Source of the DNA: Fragilaria crotonensis
Lineage: Eukaryota; Bacillariophyta; Fragilariophyceae; Fragilariales; Fragilariaceae
Length of the DNA stretch: 64,000 nucleotides
Assembly: GCA_022925895.1 (NCBI GenBank)
Contig: JAKSYS010000198.1
Coordinates: 1 to 64,000 of the forward strand
Direction: 5' to 3'
Shown piece after piece: positions 11,551 to 22,889 of the stretch (its first letter is position 1; each line of letters starts with the position of its first letter). The position numbers were made by a program, and so were the translations under genes. The notes under the pieces are model-generated. The model was not told where the DNA came from. It saw nothing but the letters and a program-made list of their open reading frames with translations, and ran no database searches.

Positions 11551-13394
11551 GTGGGAACGGATGTGAGTTATTCTGGGGAAAGGGGTACACACGACGTATC
11601 AAACTTGGGAGTGACAATGTGGCAACATTTCCGATGGCTCCAGTATTCAAACAGTTTGCTGGTGTTCTGCGAAGAGGCGGGGATTGATTTTATGTCAGAC
11701 GACACGATAGCAATGCCCGCTGGAATCATATCGGATTCGGACGAAGACGAGGAAGGAGAGGAGGAAGAATCGTCGAGAGCACAGAAGCAATGCCCTAACA
11801 CGTGGGCGCCGTCCAAAAGAAAAGAAAAGACGACGGAGGAATCCGTAACCACCAAGCCAAACATCATTCCAGATGAAGAGTCGCGACAACCTGCCAGCGA
11901 AATGTTGCAACTATTGGCTTTACACCACCAGTATGGACACATTCCGATGCGAAAACTCCAGGAGATGGCAAAACAGGGAATTCTACTAAGGCGCCTCGCC
12001 AAATGCAACATTCCGACATGCTCGGCATGTTTGTTTGCGAGAGGAGCAACGAAGCACCCATGGAGCGGGAAAACAAGAAGGGACACGGACAGTGACTAAA
12101 CCCCGGCGATGGTAGGCGAAGTCATATCGGTGGACCAACTTGAGTCACCAACACCCGGATTAATCGCGCAGATGACAGGCAAGCTGACCACCAAGCGATA
12201 TAAATACGCGACGGTGTATGTGGACCAACGATCGCGCTTCGGCTACGTCCATCTTCAAAAGACGTCGTCGGCGGAGGAAACGATTGTTGGTAAAAGGACA
12301 TTCGAAACCTACGCACGACGTCACGGCATCACAGTCAAGAACTACCTTGCCGACAACGGCATCAATCTGTGGGTAGAAGAGTGCAAGAAACAGGGACAAG
12401 GCCTGACGTTTGCGGGCATGAATGCACACCATCAGAATGGAGTAGCAGAGAGACGCATATGTGAGCTACAAGACATGGCACGAACAATGTTGATTCATGC
12501 AAACTCACGTTGGTCCGAGAGCGTGACAACTAACCTCTGGCCGTATGCAGTCCGAATGGCAAACGAGGCCATCAACAACACACCGAGTTTTCAAGATGAA
12601 GACGGAAAGACACCTGTGGAATTATTTGCAAACTCAAAAGTTACAGCAAACCCTAAACACTGGAAGCCGTTCGGTTGCCCAGTATACGTACTGGACAACC
12701 ATCTTCAATCCTGCAAGCCGTTTCACAAGTGGAAACAACGGAGCAAGGTGGGGGTATACTTGGGTACGTCGCCACAACATCATGGACGCACATTGGCCCT
12801 TGTGCTAAGCCTCGATACCGGACTGGTCAGTCCTCAATTTCATGTGGCTTTTGACCCGTCGTTCCTATCAGTAAAAGACATCAAATCAAAATTGCAGTGG
12901 CAGATCAAAGAAGGATTTGTCAAACAACTTGACATGCTCAGGGACCGCAGCCGTGGAACCGATGTAACCCGACGCGATGGATCGTCGGAGAAGACTCGTT
13001 CCGACTCAAAGGGAGCGCCAAAGACACTCAAAAGAAAGAGAAAATCCCTGGAAATACTCAATGAAGGTGGGGGAGGTGATCCGCGAACACGTGCAGAACA
13101 ACGTGCACCAGCTGCACCAGGAGCAACCGAAGAAGGTTCTCCAAGGCTCACTCGTGCAAATGGCAGCACGATAGAGCAAGCGGATCGACGCTCCGGTCAA
13201 AGGAGACGATCCAGCCGAAAGGCAAACTCATCACAAGACATGTTACGGGCGATGATGGCGGAACTGATGACAAACACACAGACTGACATTGCTGGAGAAA
13301 TCTTCGCATATCAAGCGATGTTCCCGGACCACGAACATGATCACATCGACCCTTTCCTGGCGTATAAGTCTGTGTCGGACCCGGACACACTTTA
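11551..13394 (+). pseudogene. Retrotransposon integrase (zinc-binding and catalytic core), broken
   Basis: The HHCC zinc-binding module lies at 11910-12060 ('LHHQYGHIPMRKL', 'CNIPTCSACLFARG'). An in-frame TAA at 12097-12099 separates it from the 12109-13398 frame, which carries the rve core with the D,D-35-E triad ('VDQRSRFGYV', 'ADNGINLW', 'NGVAERR'). A Copia-type C-terminal domain follows ('KHWKPFGCPVYVL'). The coding stops exactly at the nested TIR element, where the TSD makes a TAG. Confidence 0.85.
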
Positions 13395-13397
13395 TTA

Positions 13398-14136
13398 GAG
13401 CATCCTCCAAGGGACGACATCAAACGTTATCAAATGCCCGACCGGCGCGCAACCTCGAGATTTTCGAAAAACGCATCTTTCAAGGCTCGATTATCAAATA
13501 TTTGACCTCCCTCGTGACGCAACGCGCCGGCAGGGCATTTGATAAATTTGATAACGCATTTGGTATTATCAAATCAGGGGTGATTTGATAATACCAAATG
13601 ATATCAAATCTGATATCAAATCACGGAAATCTGTGTACAAGCTACTTCGGAGTTGTACTGTCGTATCTTTCCCTCCGTGAAAACCTTCGTATTCGTCGTC
13701 CAGCGAACCCGATACTGGATTCTACGTTCACATTCCCTACTGTCGACGACGATGTCGATACGATCTGATGCAACCGCTCGACAATTCGACCTCCTCAAGC
13801 GCATGATCAAGTCAGAACGTGCGTAAGGAGCAGCAATAATGAAATAACAACAGATACAGCATTATCGTTTTAGCATCTACTACGGTACTAGTAAATGATG
13901 ATTACTACCGGTAGTAGTACAAAGTAGTTGTCATCAAACAATTCCTCAGTGTGATTCTGATAAAATTTGATATTTGTGAATTTCGCGCCTTGGAAGTTGC
14001 CTCTTCAAGAACTTCAAAGTCGAGCACGCCAGCCATTTGATTAAACCGTCAGAGAATGCAACGGTTTTGGAAGACACTGTTTTTGTCACTATTACGTCAT
14101 TTGATCCGGAAAATTGTGATCCCTTGGAGGATGCTC
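13398..14136. mobile_element. Non-autonomous TIR element (PIF/Harbinger-like MITE) nested in the retrotransposon
   Basis: 739 bp bounded by perfect 17-bp inverted repeats, GAGCATCCTCCAAGGGA at 13398-13414 and its complement at 14120-14136. It is flanked by TTA on both sides (13395-13397 and 14137-14139). A 3-bp TWA duplication is characteristic of the PIF/Harbinger superfamily. Removing the element and one TTA rejoins the pol frame precisely ('DPDTLYYHQAMREPDRNEF'). There is no transposase. The interior is rich in the word ATCAAAT/ATTTGAT and holds a long hairpin. Confidence 0.88.
13557..13600. repeat. Perfect 20-bp-arm hairpin inside the MITE
   Basis: Arm CATTTGGTATTATCAAATCA (13557-13576), loop GGGG, and the exact complementary arm 13581-13600. 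A further inverted pair, TTATCAAATGCCC near 13430 and GGGCATTTGATAA near 13533, encloses its left flank. Confidence 0.9.
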
Positions 14137-15746
14137 TTACCATCAAGCCATGAGGGAACCTGATCGAAACGAATTCAAATCAGGAATGGATTAGGAGATC
14201 AAAGACCGATTTGAAAACGGTAACTTCACAGTAATCCGAAGGTCAGAGGTTCCAGAAGGGTGTACGATTCTGCCCGCAGTGTGGCAGATGCGGAGGAAAC
14301 GAGATGCGAGGACTGGCAAAATAAAGAAGTACAAGGCTCGTCTGAATATTGATGGTTCCCGTACGAAGTTTGGAGAACACTACCACGAGACCTACTTGGC
14401 AGTCGCATCCTGGAATTCCGTGCGTATGCTGTTGACAATGACCGCAGTGCATGGGGTGGCACACGAAGCAAATAGACTTCGTACAGGCATTCGCACAAGC
14501 GCCGGTTGAAAAGACCCTCTACATGAAGATACCTGCGGGAGTCAAGATTGAGGGCGACACCAACACAGAAGACTATGTCCTCAAAATTCACAGAAATATC
14601 TACGGTCAGAAACAAGCAGGTCGGGTTTGGAACAAGTACCTGTCACAAAAATTGACGGAGGAACTCGGATTCAAGCAATTGAAAGTTGATGAGTGTGTAA
14701 ACTATTGAGGTTAAACTCTGTATGTGCTTTACACTGATGACAGTTTGCTTGCCGGACCAGATAAGGAGGAGATACAACAAATCAGTGATGAATTGCAAAC
14801 AAAGTCAAAGCTGTCGATTACAGTTGGAGGTGACCTCGCCGATTTCCTGGGAGTAAACATTGGGCGCAAAGAAGACGGAACAATGCACATGACGCAACCT
14901 CATCTAATCGAGCAGATACTGAGTGATCTAAGGATGGGGAATGCATCGGTGAAGCCGAGAAGCACCCCGGCTGCATCGTCAAAGGTGCTAACACGCCACT
15001 CACAATCACCTGACTTTGACGGTTCTTTCAACTACCGTTTGGTGATTGGTAAGTTAAATTACCTCGAGAAAGCAACGAGAAGCGACATCTTGTTTGCGGT
15101 CCATCAATGTGCTTGTTTCGTTTCTGATCCTAAAAGGGAGCACGGGGAGACGGGCAGATGGTTAGCTCGGTATCTGAAAGGGACGAGGGATAAGGGAACC
15201 ATCATGAAGCCGATGTCAGGAAAGGATCTCGAGGTCTTTGTGGACGCAAGCTTCTGCGGAGACTGGTGCCCTGAGGAGGCAGCCGAAGATCGCGACACGG
15301 CACGATCAAGACATGGTTACAATATCCAATATGCTGGATGTCCCTTACTTTGGAAGGCCCAGTTGCAGACCCAAATTGCCTTGTCTTCAACTGAGAGCGA
15401 GTACACTGGTTTGAGTCTTGCATTACGTGATGCCATTCCGATCATGGAATTATTAAAAGAAATGAAGGGCATGGGCTATCCGATCGAGTCGTTGCAAGCG
15501 CAAGTACATTGTCAGGTATTCGAAGACAATTTGGGTGCCCTGGAGATGGCCAAGGTACACAAGTATCGACCACGAACTAAGCACTTGAACGTCCTATTAC
15601 AACACTTTCGCGATTACGTGGAACGACAGGAGATTGCAATACATGCCATAAACACAAATGATCAACCTCAACCAGCGGACTTCTTAACGAAGGCTTTGAA
15701 CGAGGAGACCCTCGGACGACACCGACAGAAAGTCACGGACTGGTAG
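14137..15746 (+). pseudogene. Retrotransposon reverse transcriptase and RNase H, broken
   Basis: Reverse transcriptase starts with 'EIKDRFENGNFTVIRR' near 14190. A shift occurs near 14460 ('HTKQIDFVQAFAQAPVEKTLYM'), and two stops lie near 14705-14710. The polymerase box 'YTDD' (YVDD-type) is at 14730. The last frame (14724-15746) is long and clean. It contains the connection region and a Copia RNase H ('DASFCGDW', 'SSTESEYTGLS', 'EDNLGALEMA', 'RTKHLNVLLQHFRDYV') and ends just before the polypurine tract. Confidence 0.88.
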
Positions 15747-15775
15747 GCACAACCTGAGTAGAAAGCAAAAGGGAG

Positions 15776-16147
15776 TGTGATGATATCAGTACCGTGATGT
15801 ATCTTACTGTACTGTATAGTGCGCAAATCGACTCAGGAAGTGAGCGAAGTGTACAATAGTATGAATGGTACTAGTAAAAAGGCACTGGGGTGTTCTCCGA
15901 TGACACATAAGAACTTCAATGATAAAGATATGATGCAAACGGTGATGCAACCAAAGTCGTATCCGTTTGCTTGTGTTAGCGATGTGAAGAATATCAATGT
16001 TGCAGTGACATTCGATACTCACAATAAGAACGTATCGGTAAATCAGAAGTTTATCAATTGTGAATCTATATACTAATAGCCCATTTACATAATTACTACA
16101 CTCACACACTGTTGAGCGATGCTAACAAAGTTTACTTTAAAATAACA
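15776..16147 (+). repeat. 3' LTR
   Basis: 372 bp, TGTGATGATATCAG to ATAACA, following the purine tract AAGCAAAAGGGAG. It is directly followed by CCTTCTTC, which also precedes the 5' LTR. Confidence 0.9.
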
Positions 16148-16171
16148 CCTTCTTCTTTGAAAGAAGGATGA
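16148..16171 (+). pseudogene. Severed C-terminus of the gene at 7713
   Basis: After the 3' LTR the sequence CCT TCT TCT TTG AAA GAA GGA TGA gives 'PSSLKEG' and a stop. It is in the phase that follows 'QLQGFNG' at 9310-9325 on the other side. The element therefore landed a few codons from the end of the gene. Confidence 0.6.
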
Positions 16172-19100
16172 CTCCACAAACGGAGCAATGATTACAGCAT
16201 TTCAGTGTCATGCTGAGAAATTCGTCCAGGTATGGGTTTGCTAATGGCAGAAAGAAGGAATACAGATTCACATGATAGGATCTGGTCATGAATGTTGCGA
16301 ATTAGTACCTCTGTAACACGTGGAAGCACCTATATCTGCTCTCACAACAAGACTGGGAAGTGATTAACTCACTTATCCAGACTTTCATCTGTAAATGAAC
16401 AAAACAGCATGGTGGCAAGGGGTTAGGGGAGCAAGCAAAACGTCTTGATTAATTCCAATTGTCTGCCGGTAGCTGCAACAAAGAATGGTGTTTCTGTGTT
16501 GTATAGAGGATGAACGTATTTGGTTTGGAGAAGTCTTTTGGCATTCAAACAGCAAAGCTGTCAATCAAACTAAGCCTTCATGGATGATTTCAATTATACT
16601 CTCGAATCTCATTTTTGCGGATGTCATCATCTTGCAGTAACGCTTGTATTCAGAAAACCTGTGGCATTGGAGGCGTGGACTTGATTTGCATTTACAATGA
16701 CCACTTGTCATTGACGACCATCATTGTCCTCAAAGTAATTGCCCTGTAAATTGATAAAGCAATCCTTCTCCTTTGATTCAGGTGTATCAATACTACTAGC
16801 GTACGGATTGCTCCTCCAAATTAACGCAAAGGGTAGTGGGTCACATTCTGCAGCTACAAGGTTTTTGCGGAATAGGTCTATCTCGTGTATCAAACGGAGA
16901 CAAACAGTTCGCTGAAGTCATCAAATTCAAGATTATTTCCATTGCGAACAGTCTTGGAATCAAATACAGGTTCTTGAGCATCAGAACCATAAATGACATT
17001 GATGATGGTGTTCTGCCACAGGCCTTTTGGTGTTGATATCTTGGGCATCAGCATTGTTGTCCTGCAGTCACTGATTCTCCAAACACGTGAGATAATTGCC
17101 GGAGATGAGCCTCTGTCTCAAAGCTGGTAATTGCAGATGAGCAGCTTTCACCACCAATCCGCTCTTGGTAACTCAATGATGGCGAATTCTTGTGGATCTT
17201 TTACTAGAAGCATCATTCAATATGTCGTGAAACTACCATCGGAGAAATCCCAAGTTTCGGCAGTGCAGAAAGACACCCTGCAGCTTTCCATGCCAAGGAG
17301 GCCCTGCAGATGCAAATATCATCCTAGAAGCTTCAAGAAGATCTCCAGCTTGATGCATAGAGCACTGTTCAAAATTTGACCAGGAAGCAAAGCAATCATG
17401 GTACCTGAGCTTGTGTAGCTTTATGGGAAGGGAAGGCAGAGTCCATCAGGCACATCAATCGGCATTGCTTTCTCTGTCCCCTGTTGTAAGCTTAATCTTA
17501 CGATGAAGGCAGTATCCATACTGTGGCAGGTGAAGAAAAATTGCAGGCATCCTCTTTGATTGCAACATGACTGAAGACAAAGGCCAAGATCATGATGTTG
17601 TTGCATGAAATTACCGAAAGCTCCACCATCTCAACAATTTCAGGTAGATATCATAGATGGTTCTCATCCAGTACTAACGTGGGATACAAAATGCCTTTCA
17701 TCAATGCAAATTCGGCCAACCTCTCGAAGATATTCACTCGAACAGTCAAACTCTTGACAGCACGATGCTGCTTCTGAGTACCATGCCAACAATCCTTGCA
17801 ACTAAACCACTTTGCACATTGTTTCCCGGTCTGTCGGTCACATTAGGTGCAAAAGCTTATTGATTGTACCTGGGAGCAGATCAGGCTTCAGTTGTTTGGA
17901 ATAACAGGCAAGAATTGGAGGCCCCTCAGGCAGCCCAATGCGGCTCAAAACCTTCTCTCAAAATGTAGAATCAACCATGAGAAGAAGACAAGCAAATGGC
18001 TTGCTTGAGAGACTGATGGTTGATAGTTATGTTAGAGTGTGGTGTCAATGTGAGTTGCAAGACCTGACTGGTGCTAGCTACACTGAGATTCTACTCAATG
18101 ATAGGAGCAGATGAATCTTGAAGTGTTATGTCTTTATGTTTAGACTGTTAGGTACATTAAAGGACGAAGACTACAATGGTTATGACTCCGTAAAGACGAC
18201 ACCAAGAAGTATCCAGAGGCATAGACGAACGCTTCTTGAGTCATTTATGAAATGGTCAAGACTTTGTCACCAAACATTAGCTATGAGGGCCTATGGTCGC
18301 TATTGAGCTGGCAGCACAGAAGAACTCGTCCCCGTGAAGTAAGTGCAAAGGCTATAGGCATCTTGGAGGAGCTTGTTAAAGGAAGTCAATGAAATTGTAA
18401 AAAGAAGTTGAAAGGAAGACATATGAGTACAAGGAAACACCGGCTACAAGAACTCCAAGCGTCAACAAAACAGTCCAACCAGCAAAAAGCAAAAACACGA
18501 CAATGCATCCAGAATGGCAAGGCAATCAACCAATAGTATGAGAAGTTAATTGCATGCCTACGGAAAGGAATGAAGAAGGCATTACAAGAAGAATTGGCAG
18601 AGTTACCTCTGAATGAAGGTGGTAACCTCAAAACACGCAATGAAGGTGGTAACCTCAAAACACGCACCACTTACTGGGCACAAATCAATATCCAGCACCG
18701 CTTTCTAGAGAGAATCCGTTGTTACTTTGGTGGCCAGGCTACAGGAACTTCACCATCCCTTCTCTTACTGGCCTAATAGATGCTGCCATTGCTAGACTTT
18801 GTGGTGAGTATATGCACCAAGGAGCTAAACATTACAAATGCCGCAATTTCCTATGCTGGTATCTCGGACAAATGCAAGAAGTCGCTCATGGCACACCATA
18901 CTCCATCATCGGTTGCGGATGTTTATGTGGGAATATTCAAGGCTTGGAGGGATACAACAGCTTCATCAACTTTGGGAATGCATAACTATCTTTAGAGCAC
19001 CTCACCAACTCAGCAATCCCGGACAATGAGGACAATCATGACAATCAAGAACAGCGAGAAACATGAAACAACAAACAAACTGGAATGTTGCCAATTTCAT

Positions 19101-20130
19101 TTAGTGCTGTTGTTGCTGAATCATGCGCTGAATAAAATGTTCATACCTGCAATGCATGCAGTTGCAAACACAATCTTATTCTAAGAAGAAGAAGGCAATG
19201 ATATTCAAATTCACTAAACCTGCATGACTATCTGTTCTAAGGCTGCTGAATCATGTCATTGGAGCCAAATGGAGACAAGCTTTCCATGCTGAGAATGTCA
19301 ATATTTTACACAATGGGCCAGTTCGGTTCCTGTCCACACAGAAACACCATCAATCCAGTATTTTTGGAGGAGCTGCAGCTGGAGGTTACTAGGAAGTCCA
19401 AAGTGCTGACCAAATTTGATGTCCATATCATTCCAAATCTTGCAGTGATAGCTACCAGGAAATACGGGGAGCCATAAAAGGTCACAAAATAAATGCAATC
19501 ACACTCCAATTGGCTAAATATCAATCCGGACAGAACTGAGTCTGGCAGAAGAAAGGCAGCTACAAGCAAAATAGCACAAAACCTATCTTCGGCACCACAC
19601 CATGACAGGATAGCATAAACCCTCCAGCAATTTGGTGCTCCTTCTCCAATACTGTGCTTTTTGAGTGGTGCTATGATGAGGTTTCAAAGAGGCAACATAG
19701 TGCACTCCGGATTATTGGCATCCTCTAGCTGCGGTGATGATAGGATTTGTTTATGATTCAAATGGACAGGGAAAAGTATTTTTTGCATGAAGTCAACAGA
19801 AGAGACCAAGTCTCATGAAATCTTAATGTAAGTGTGACAGAATGCATAGCAGTGCTGGGCAAATTATTCTCGGTGATGTGGGTGGAGCATTAGAACTCTC
19901 AATGCACTCCTTTCACATGGTTCCTCATGACACAAGGTGCCCCAATTCAATAAGCAGAAGCAATTCAATTTGCTGCTGAAGTGTCGATTCTCAATCCAAT
20001 CACCAATGAGATACAGCTATTGCATTACTTGTCACCGTATGAGGCTCACAATACGCTCGGCCATCACAAACAACCAAATGGAACGCAGAAGAAACAAGAG
20101 CGATTCCAGAGCCTCTGCATCCATCACAGG
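16172..20130. other. 4 kb gene desert of decayed sequence
   Basis: No open frame here looks like a protein; the longest are under 100 codons. The base composition resembles degraded coding DNA more than promoter DNA. The only clear structure is the tandem duplication at 18612-18665. Confidence 0.5.
18612..18665. repeat. Two tandem 27-bp units
   Basis: A 27-base unit beginning AATGAAGGTGGTAACCTC is repeated twice, exactly, at 18612-18638 and 18639-18665. In the 18570-18776 frame each copy encodes NEGGNLKTR, so the duplication keeps frame. Confidence 0.9.
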
Positions 20131-20134
20131 TGAT

Positions 20135-20312
20135 AGGGGACCCGATGGTCAGGGGTGAAATGAAGGCATCCAGTGGCATCAATTTCCCAGTTTGCTTGTT
20201 GTAGCAATAGACCGAGCTCGCCATGCTGAACGGCGAAGCTGCTGGATAGCCCTTAAGCGGAAGTGGGCAGCATCGTTTATCACAGCTTTAGTTCATTCGT
20301 TGATCCTGGGTA
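20135..20312 (-). pseudogene. Diverged copy of the 5' end of the YccV-TPR gene
   Basis: The minus strand reads 'LMPLDAFISPLTIGSPIT', against 'DIPLDAFITPLFIGPPIV' in the gene at 7200-7250. Upstream, 'RSAWRARSIATTSKLG' matches 'HSAWPTRSFATTSDLG' at 7310-7350. Nucleotide similarity continues into the 5' flank, including a 21-base identical run at 20290-20310 matching 7464-7484. A stop and gaps break the frame. It is a partial duplicate in the same orientation, about 13 kb away. Confidence 0.75.
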
Positions 20313-20904
20313 TTGACCACGTGCTGGTACTATACTACCACTGCAATCTTGGTATGAACAACATGCAGCATGTAGTCCTACTTGTAGCCTATGGCATGTT
20401 AGCTAGCCGTACTGCCAAGTGTTTCAGAAAACAGTAGCACTTCAATTTCAAGTATGATACAGTTCGGCACAAACCATGGTATGACATAGTTGAACCCATT
20501 ACGAGGAGTGTACTGTATATAGGACGGAGAACGTATAGTTCAACGCAGTCGTGCGTTCACAGATAGTCGGATTTTGCCCTTGGGAAGTGCGAAGAAAAAC
20601 GCCGTCGCCAAAAGCAGGGTGCCTTTCGTCATGCCACAGACCTCACCTTCAATATCATTATATGCTAAAAAGTGCATTTGCACTAATTTCAAATGCAGTA
20701 CTGGAGGACTCGAGTATGCATCTGCGAGCCAGCCAGCGACTGAAGTACTTCTAATGAACCCATTCGCGTCAAGCCTTCAGACGAGTGAAGTTCAATCTAT
20801 CCAAAAGGACATCCCATGGCGGGTGCAGAGTGTAGCAATGCTCGACAGGAATGTCACTGTGATGATGGAGCATAGCACGACAATGCCACTTGATTGAGAG
20901 CTCG
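20313..20904. other. Intergenic
   Basis: No supportable gene. Short frames occur on both strands without recognisable features. Confidence 0.4.
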
Positions 20905-21635
20905 TCCCAATTTATAATGCAGCTGTACGAACGTGCTCAACGTTGGCTGATCGTAGTTTCGGGTATTCTTGTGTAGAGATAGGCTCGCAATAGCATAGGA
21001 TCGACATCTGGTAAGCGGCGAATGAAGACCAGGCCACTGTTGAAATCCTTCCGGTAGTTGAGCAGTTCCCACGTCCTGATCTCGGGCGGCTAGAAAATCG
21101 TGGTGGCGAGTACGAGGGTAGAAGGCTTCTGAAGAAGGATGGCTTGACGATGAGCAAGTCGTGGTCGAGATAGACAACCTCGGGGTAACGAAGCATCATA
21201 TCGGAAAAGAAGTGATTCTTTCACAGGCATTCTAACGCCAGTACAGTTGCCGAAATTAACGGGGCACTTGCATTTGTAAAATTTAAATTTCTTGCACTCA
21301 GTGTTCGCAATACTCCTTGTCATTGGGTTGGTCAGTGTAGATTACATACGAGTTGTTCCCTTGGCTTGTTTTATCATGAGGCAGTTATGCAGAATGTTTG
21401 ATGAATACTGTGCCGATTTCGGCCCGTATGTGAGAGTGACAAACGACATCGATTGTTCGACAGGAACAGGGTCGGATTGCTCTTCGACTCGTCTTGGTAA
21501 ATCGGCATCGAGGTTAACAATGCCAACAGGGCGCTGAGTCAACCACGAAGAATGGATTTCCACTAGATAAAGGGTTTGCAGGAGGATCAAACTGACCACG
21601 AGAGCAACACAGTTGAAATGAGCGATACGCAACAT
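20905..21635 (-). pseudogene. Broken GT8-like glycosyltransferase, type II membrane form
   Basis: An ATG frame from 21635 gives a signal anchor ('VALVVSLILLQTLYLV') and then 'FVTLTYGP'. A one-base shift near 21360 is needed to read 'SYVIYTDQPNDKEYC', and another to read a Cys-rich 'CKCPVNFGNC'. A further shift gives 'RYPEVVYLDHDLLIVKPSF', a DxD-like donor-binding motif, then 'QDVGTAQLPEGFNSGLVFI', typical of glycogenin/GT8 enzymes. The stop follows near 20937. With at least four shifts in 730 bases it is a pseudogene. Such enzymes add sugars in the Golgi; the substrate is unknown. Confidence 0.65.
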
Positions 21636-21639
21636 GAAC

Positions 21640-22014
21640 GCTTATAGAGGAAATGCCCTTGATAGTAATCATTCATAAGGTCTTAAAGTATTTCATTGCA
21701 ACTTGTGTTGCGAATTGCGACAAAACATATTCATTCATGCGGTCAACCCAATGAACTCTATTTATGAAAACTCCAGTACAGTACAAGCACTGGAACACCG
21801 TATGTACAAGAATGATGAGAATCTGTTATTGACCGTTGTGTACATAGCTGCTTGTATTGAGAGCTGGAGTATAAAAAAGTACGAGTCCTTGGTACAGAGT
21901 ATGTCGACTAAAAATCCCATTGCTGCTACTGGTACTGGTACATGAACATACTTGTACTCGGAGTACTGTGAGCCGGGAGTACTGAGTACGACACCCCCAC
22001 TTATCATTTATGAT
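21640..22014. other. Intergenic with a GTACT-rich motif cluster
   Basis: No gene. The stretch carries TACTCGGAGTA at 21955-21965 within a run of GTACT-type words. Confidence 0.4.
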
Positions 22015-22584
22015 CAGGGGTGTCCTATTTAAGGCGGGCGCCTTAATTTTGGGGCCAATCGCCTTTTTGAAGCCTTGAAATAGCGCCTTAAATAAGGTCC
22101 TGTAGATTCTACGCTACAAACATACCATCGTGTAGAATTGTACGTGTAAGTTTGTACGGAGCATTCTCGTAGCATAGTACGACAGTACTCCAGTAGATAA
22201 TAAACAACATACAGTAGACATGGATACAGTACCTTGTTGTACAGTACTCCAGTATATCCGTAGCCAGTAGCAAGATGCTTTACTTGGACTTGGAACTCAA
22301 CTGTTGCAGTGAAAAAAGCTGAAACAATTGAAGTTACTTCCATGATTGTTCATGGTGAGCTGTGAGGTCTGTTGGCAGTGTTATTTTCATGATGGACTGA
22401 AGTGGGGATGAGCGTTGCAGCTGCTCTGTACAGTCATGAACCTTAACTCTAAATCCCCAAAACCCTAACCCCTAACCCCCACCGCCTTACACCGCCTTTT
22501 TGAAGGTCCAAAAAAGCGCCTATATTAACTAATTAAGGCGCTGCTAGGCGCGCCGGCCCGGTCGCCTTAAATAGGACACCCCTG
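22015..22584. mobile_element. Non-autonomous hAT-like MITE, 570 bp
   Basis: A perfect 22-bp terminal inverted repeat begins CAGGGGTGTCCTATTTAAGG (22015-22036, complement 22563-22584). It is flanked by a perfect 8-bp duplication, TTTATGAT (22007-22014 and 22585-22592). An 8-bp TSD with CAGGGGTG ends is the hAT signature. Inside, near both ends, the words GCCTTTTTGAAG and GGCGC recur as subterminal repeats. There is no transposase. A CCCTAA-type stretch lies near 22462-22480. Confidence 0.9.
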
Positions 22585-22889
22585 TTTATGATAGATTAGT
22601 CCAACTTGTACATGCATACGCTAGTAGAGTACATCGTTACTACCGGTAGAAATTCTGCATTTTTGCAAGTACAAGTAGTGGAAGTGCTACCGGCTGTATA
22701 GGTTGCTCCAGTTCACCACTGCTACCGGCATAACTAATGCTGTGTGCTGTCTGCAAAATGCAAAACGTGCCATACTGGCTACCAGTACTGGCCGTAGTCC
22801 GAGTAGCTTGATAGCACCTGGCACCTGGTACGACAGTACTAAATACAGTACCGCGTAATCCGAGGATTACCCATGGGAAATGTGAAGCC
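22585..22889. other. Intergenic upstream of the SET-domain gene
   Basis: No gene. It contains TACCGGTA palindromes (for example near 22641) and several GTACT words; it is probably the promoter of the next gene. Confidence 0.4.

Larger units (their letters stand above)
9334..16147 (+). mobile_element. Copia-type LTR retrotransposon (CoDi-like), decayed, with a nested TIR element
   Basis: Two direct LTRs (9334-9716 and 15776-16147) enclose gag and pol in the order protease, integrase, reverse transcriptase, RNase H. That order defines Copia/Pseudoviridae-type elements. The same 8 bases, CCTTCTTC, abut both outer ends (9326-9333, 16148-16155) and probably include the target-site duplication, usually 5 bp in this class. 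A polypurine tract (15763-15775) precedes the 3' LTR. No standard initiator-Met primer site was seen after the 5' LTR. The coding frame has many shifts and stops. The LTRs differ by about a dozen substitutions plus indels, so this is an old, immobile copy. Confidence 0.92.

Noticed and set aside
21342-21365. GTATGT after 'KQAKGTTR' read as an intron donor in the glycosyltransferase
   Set aside because: A one-base shift reads straight through as 'SYVIYTDQPNDKEYC', typical of the family, so this is a frameshift rather than an intron.
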